A stretch of DNA of 64,000 nucleotides from Siphonodentalium dalli. Its lineage: Eukaryota; Mollusca; Scaphopoda; Gadilida; Siphonodentaliidae. Of the stretch, positions 63,961 to 64,000 are shown in pieces. The DNA is taken from assembly GCA_032622095.1 (NCBI GenBank), contig CP136066.1:99343319-99407318 (forward strand), given 5' to 3'. The notes beneath the pieces are model-generated. The model was not told the origin of the DNA. It ran no database searches and was given only the letters and a program-made list of their open reading frames with translations. A program made the translations under genes and the position numbers. Numbering within the stretch: position 1 is the stretch's first letter; the number at the start of each line of letters is the position of its first letter.

Positions 63961-64000
63961 GGAGTATAATTAGAAATGGAGTATAATCTTGCTTAAAGTA
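63961..64000 (+). repeat. Dispersed repeat 'CGATTTCTTTGAG', copy 4, runs off the window
   Basis: TTAGAAATGGAGTATAATCT and TGCTTAAAGTA match 62429-62459 exactly. Confidence 0.65.

Overview
This window looks like intron-rich, AT-rich nuclear DNA from an invertebrate animal, most likely a marine lophotrochozoan such as a mollusc. The evidence is canonical GT-AG introns of 1.5 to 4.7 kb, a dense and varied load of DNA transposons, Helitrons and MITEs, and a 'GTCCGTCC ... GTTATGGCC' dispersed repeat of a kind I associate with bivalve genomes. I cannot name the species.

Two protein-coding genes can be rebuilt exon by exon, with matching intron phases, and they point tail to tail. (1) On the + strand, seven exons (9700-24424) encode the ER thioredoxin-like transmembrane protein TMX1: a CPAC active site, one membrane span, a juxtamembrane CCC and an acidic tail. 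Only the exon(s) for the signal peptide and the first ~50 residues are missing, probably to the left. (2) On the - strand, six exons (61964 down to 46858) encode a multi-pass membrane protein of the YeeE/YedE sulfur-transport family (PF04143, bacterial TsuA/PmpA type) with the signature AGCTSGHGVSG. Its first and last exons were not found. This animal gene of a family best known from bacteria is the most notable coding feature.

Nearly everything else is mobile DNA or its relics. I see: TTAA-flanked MITEs with CCCTTT termini (piggyBac-like, at least 14 copies in several subfamilies); a TA-flanked long-hairpin MITE (about 210 bp, nine or more loci); three deletion derivatives of one pogo/Tigger transposon, two of which keep complementary parts of the transposase; hAT elements with 8-bp target duplications; three Helitrons, two of them head to tail; a two-hairpin MITE family; an 'AAGATGGC' tandem-repeat element; a palindrome-packed element with CCCAGATAGC termini; and a dead non-LTR reverse transcriptase. 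Minisatellites lie in introns of both genes. Nesting up to three levels deep is visible and gives relative insertion ages.

Layout: 0-9.7 kb, flank or upstream intron of TMX1 with MITEs, pogo and hAT copies; 9.7-24.4 kb, TMX1; 24.5-46.8 kb, intergenic repeats or the unseen 3' part of the sulfur-transport gene; 46.9-62.0 kb, sulfur-transport gene; 62-64 kb, repeats, probably its 5' intron. No tRNA, rRNA or CRISPR was recognised.
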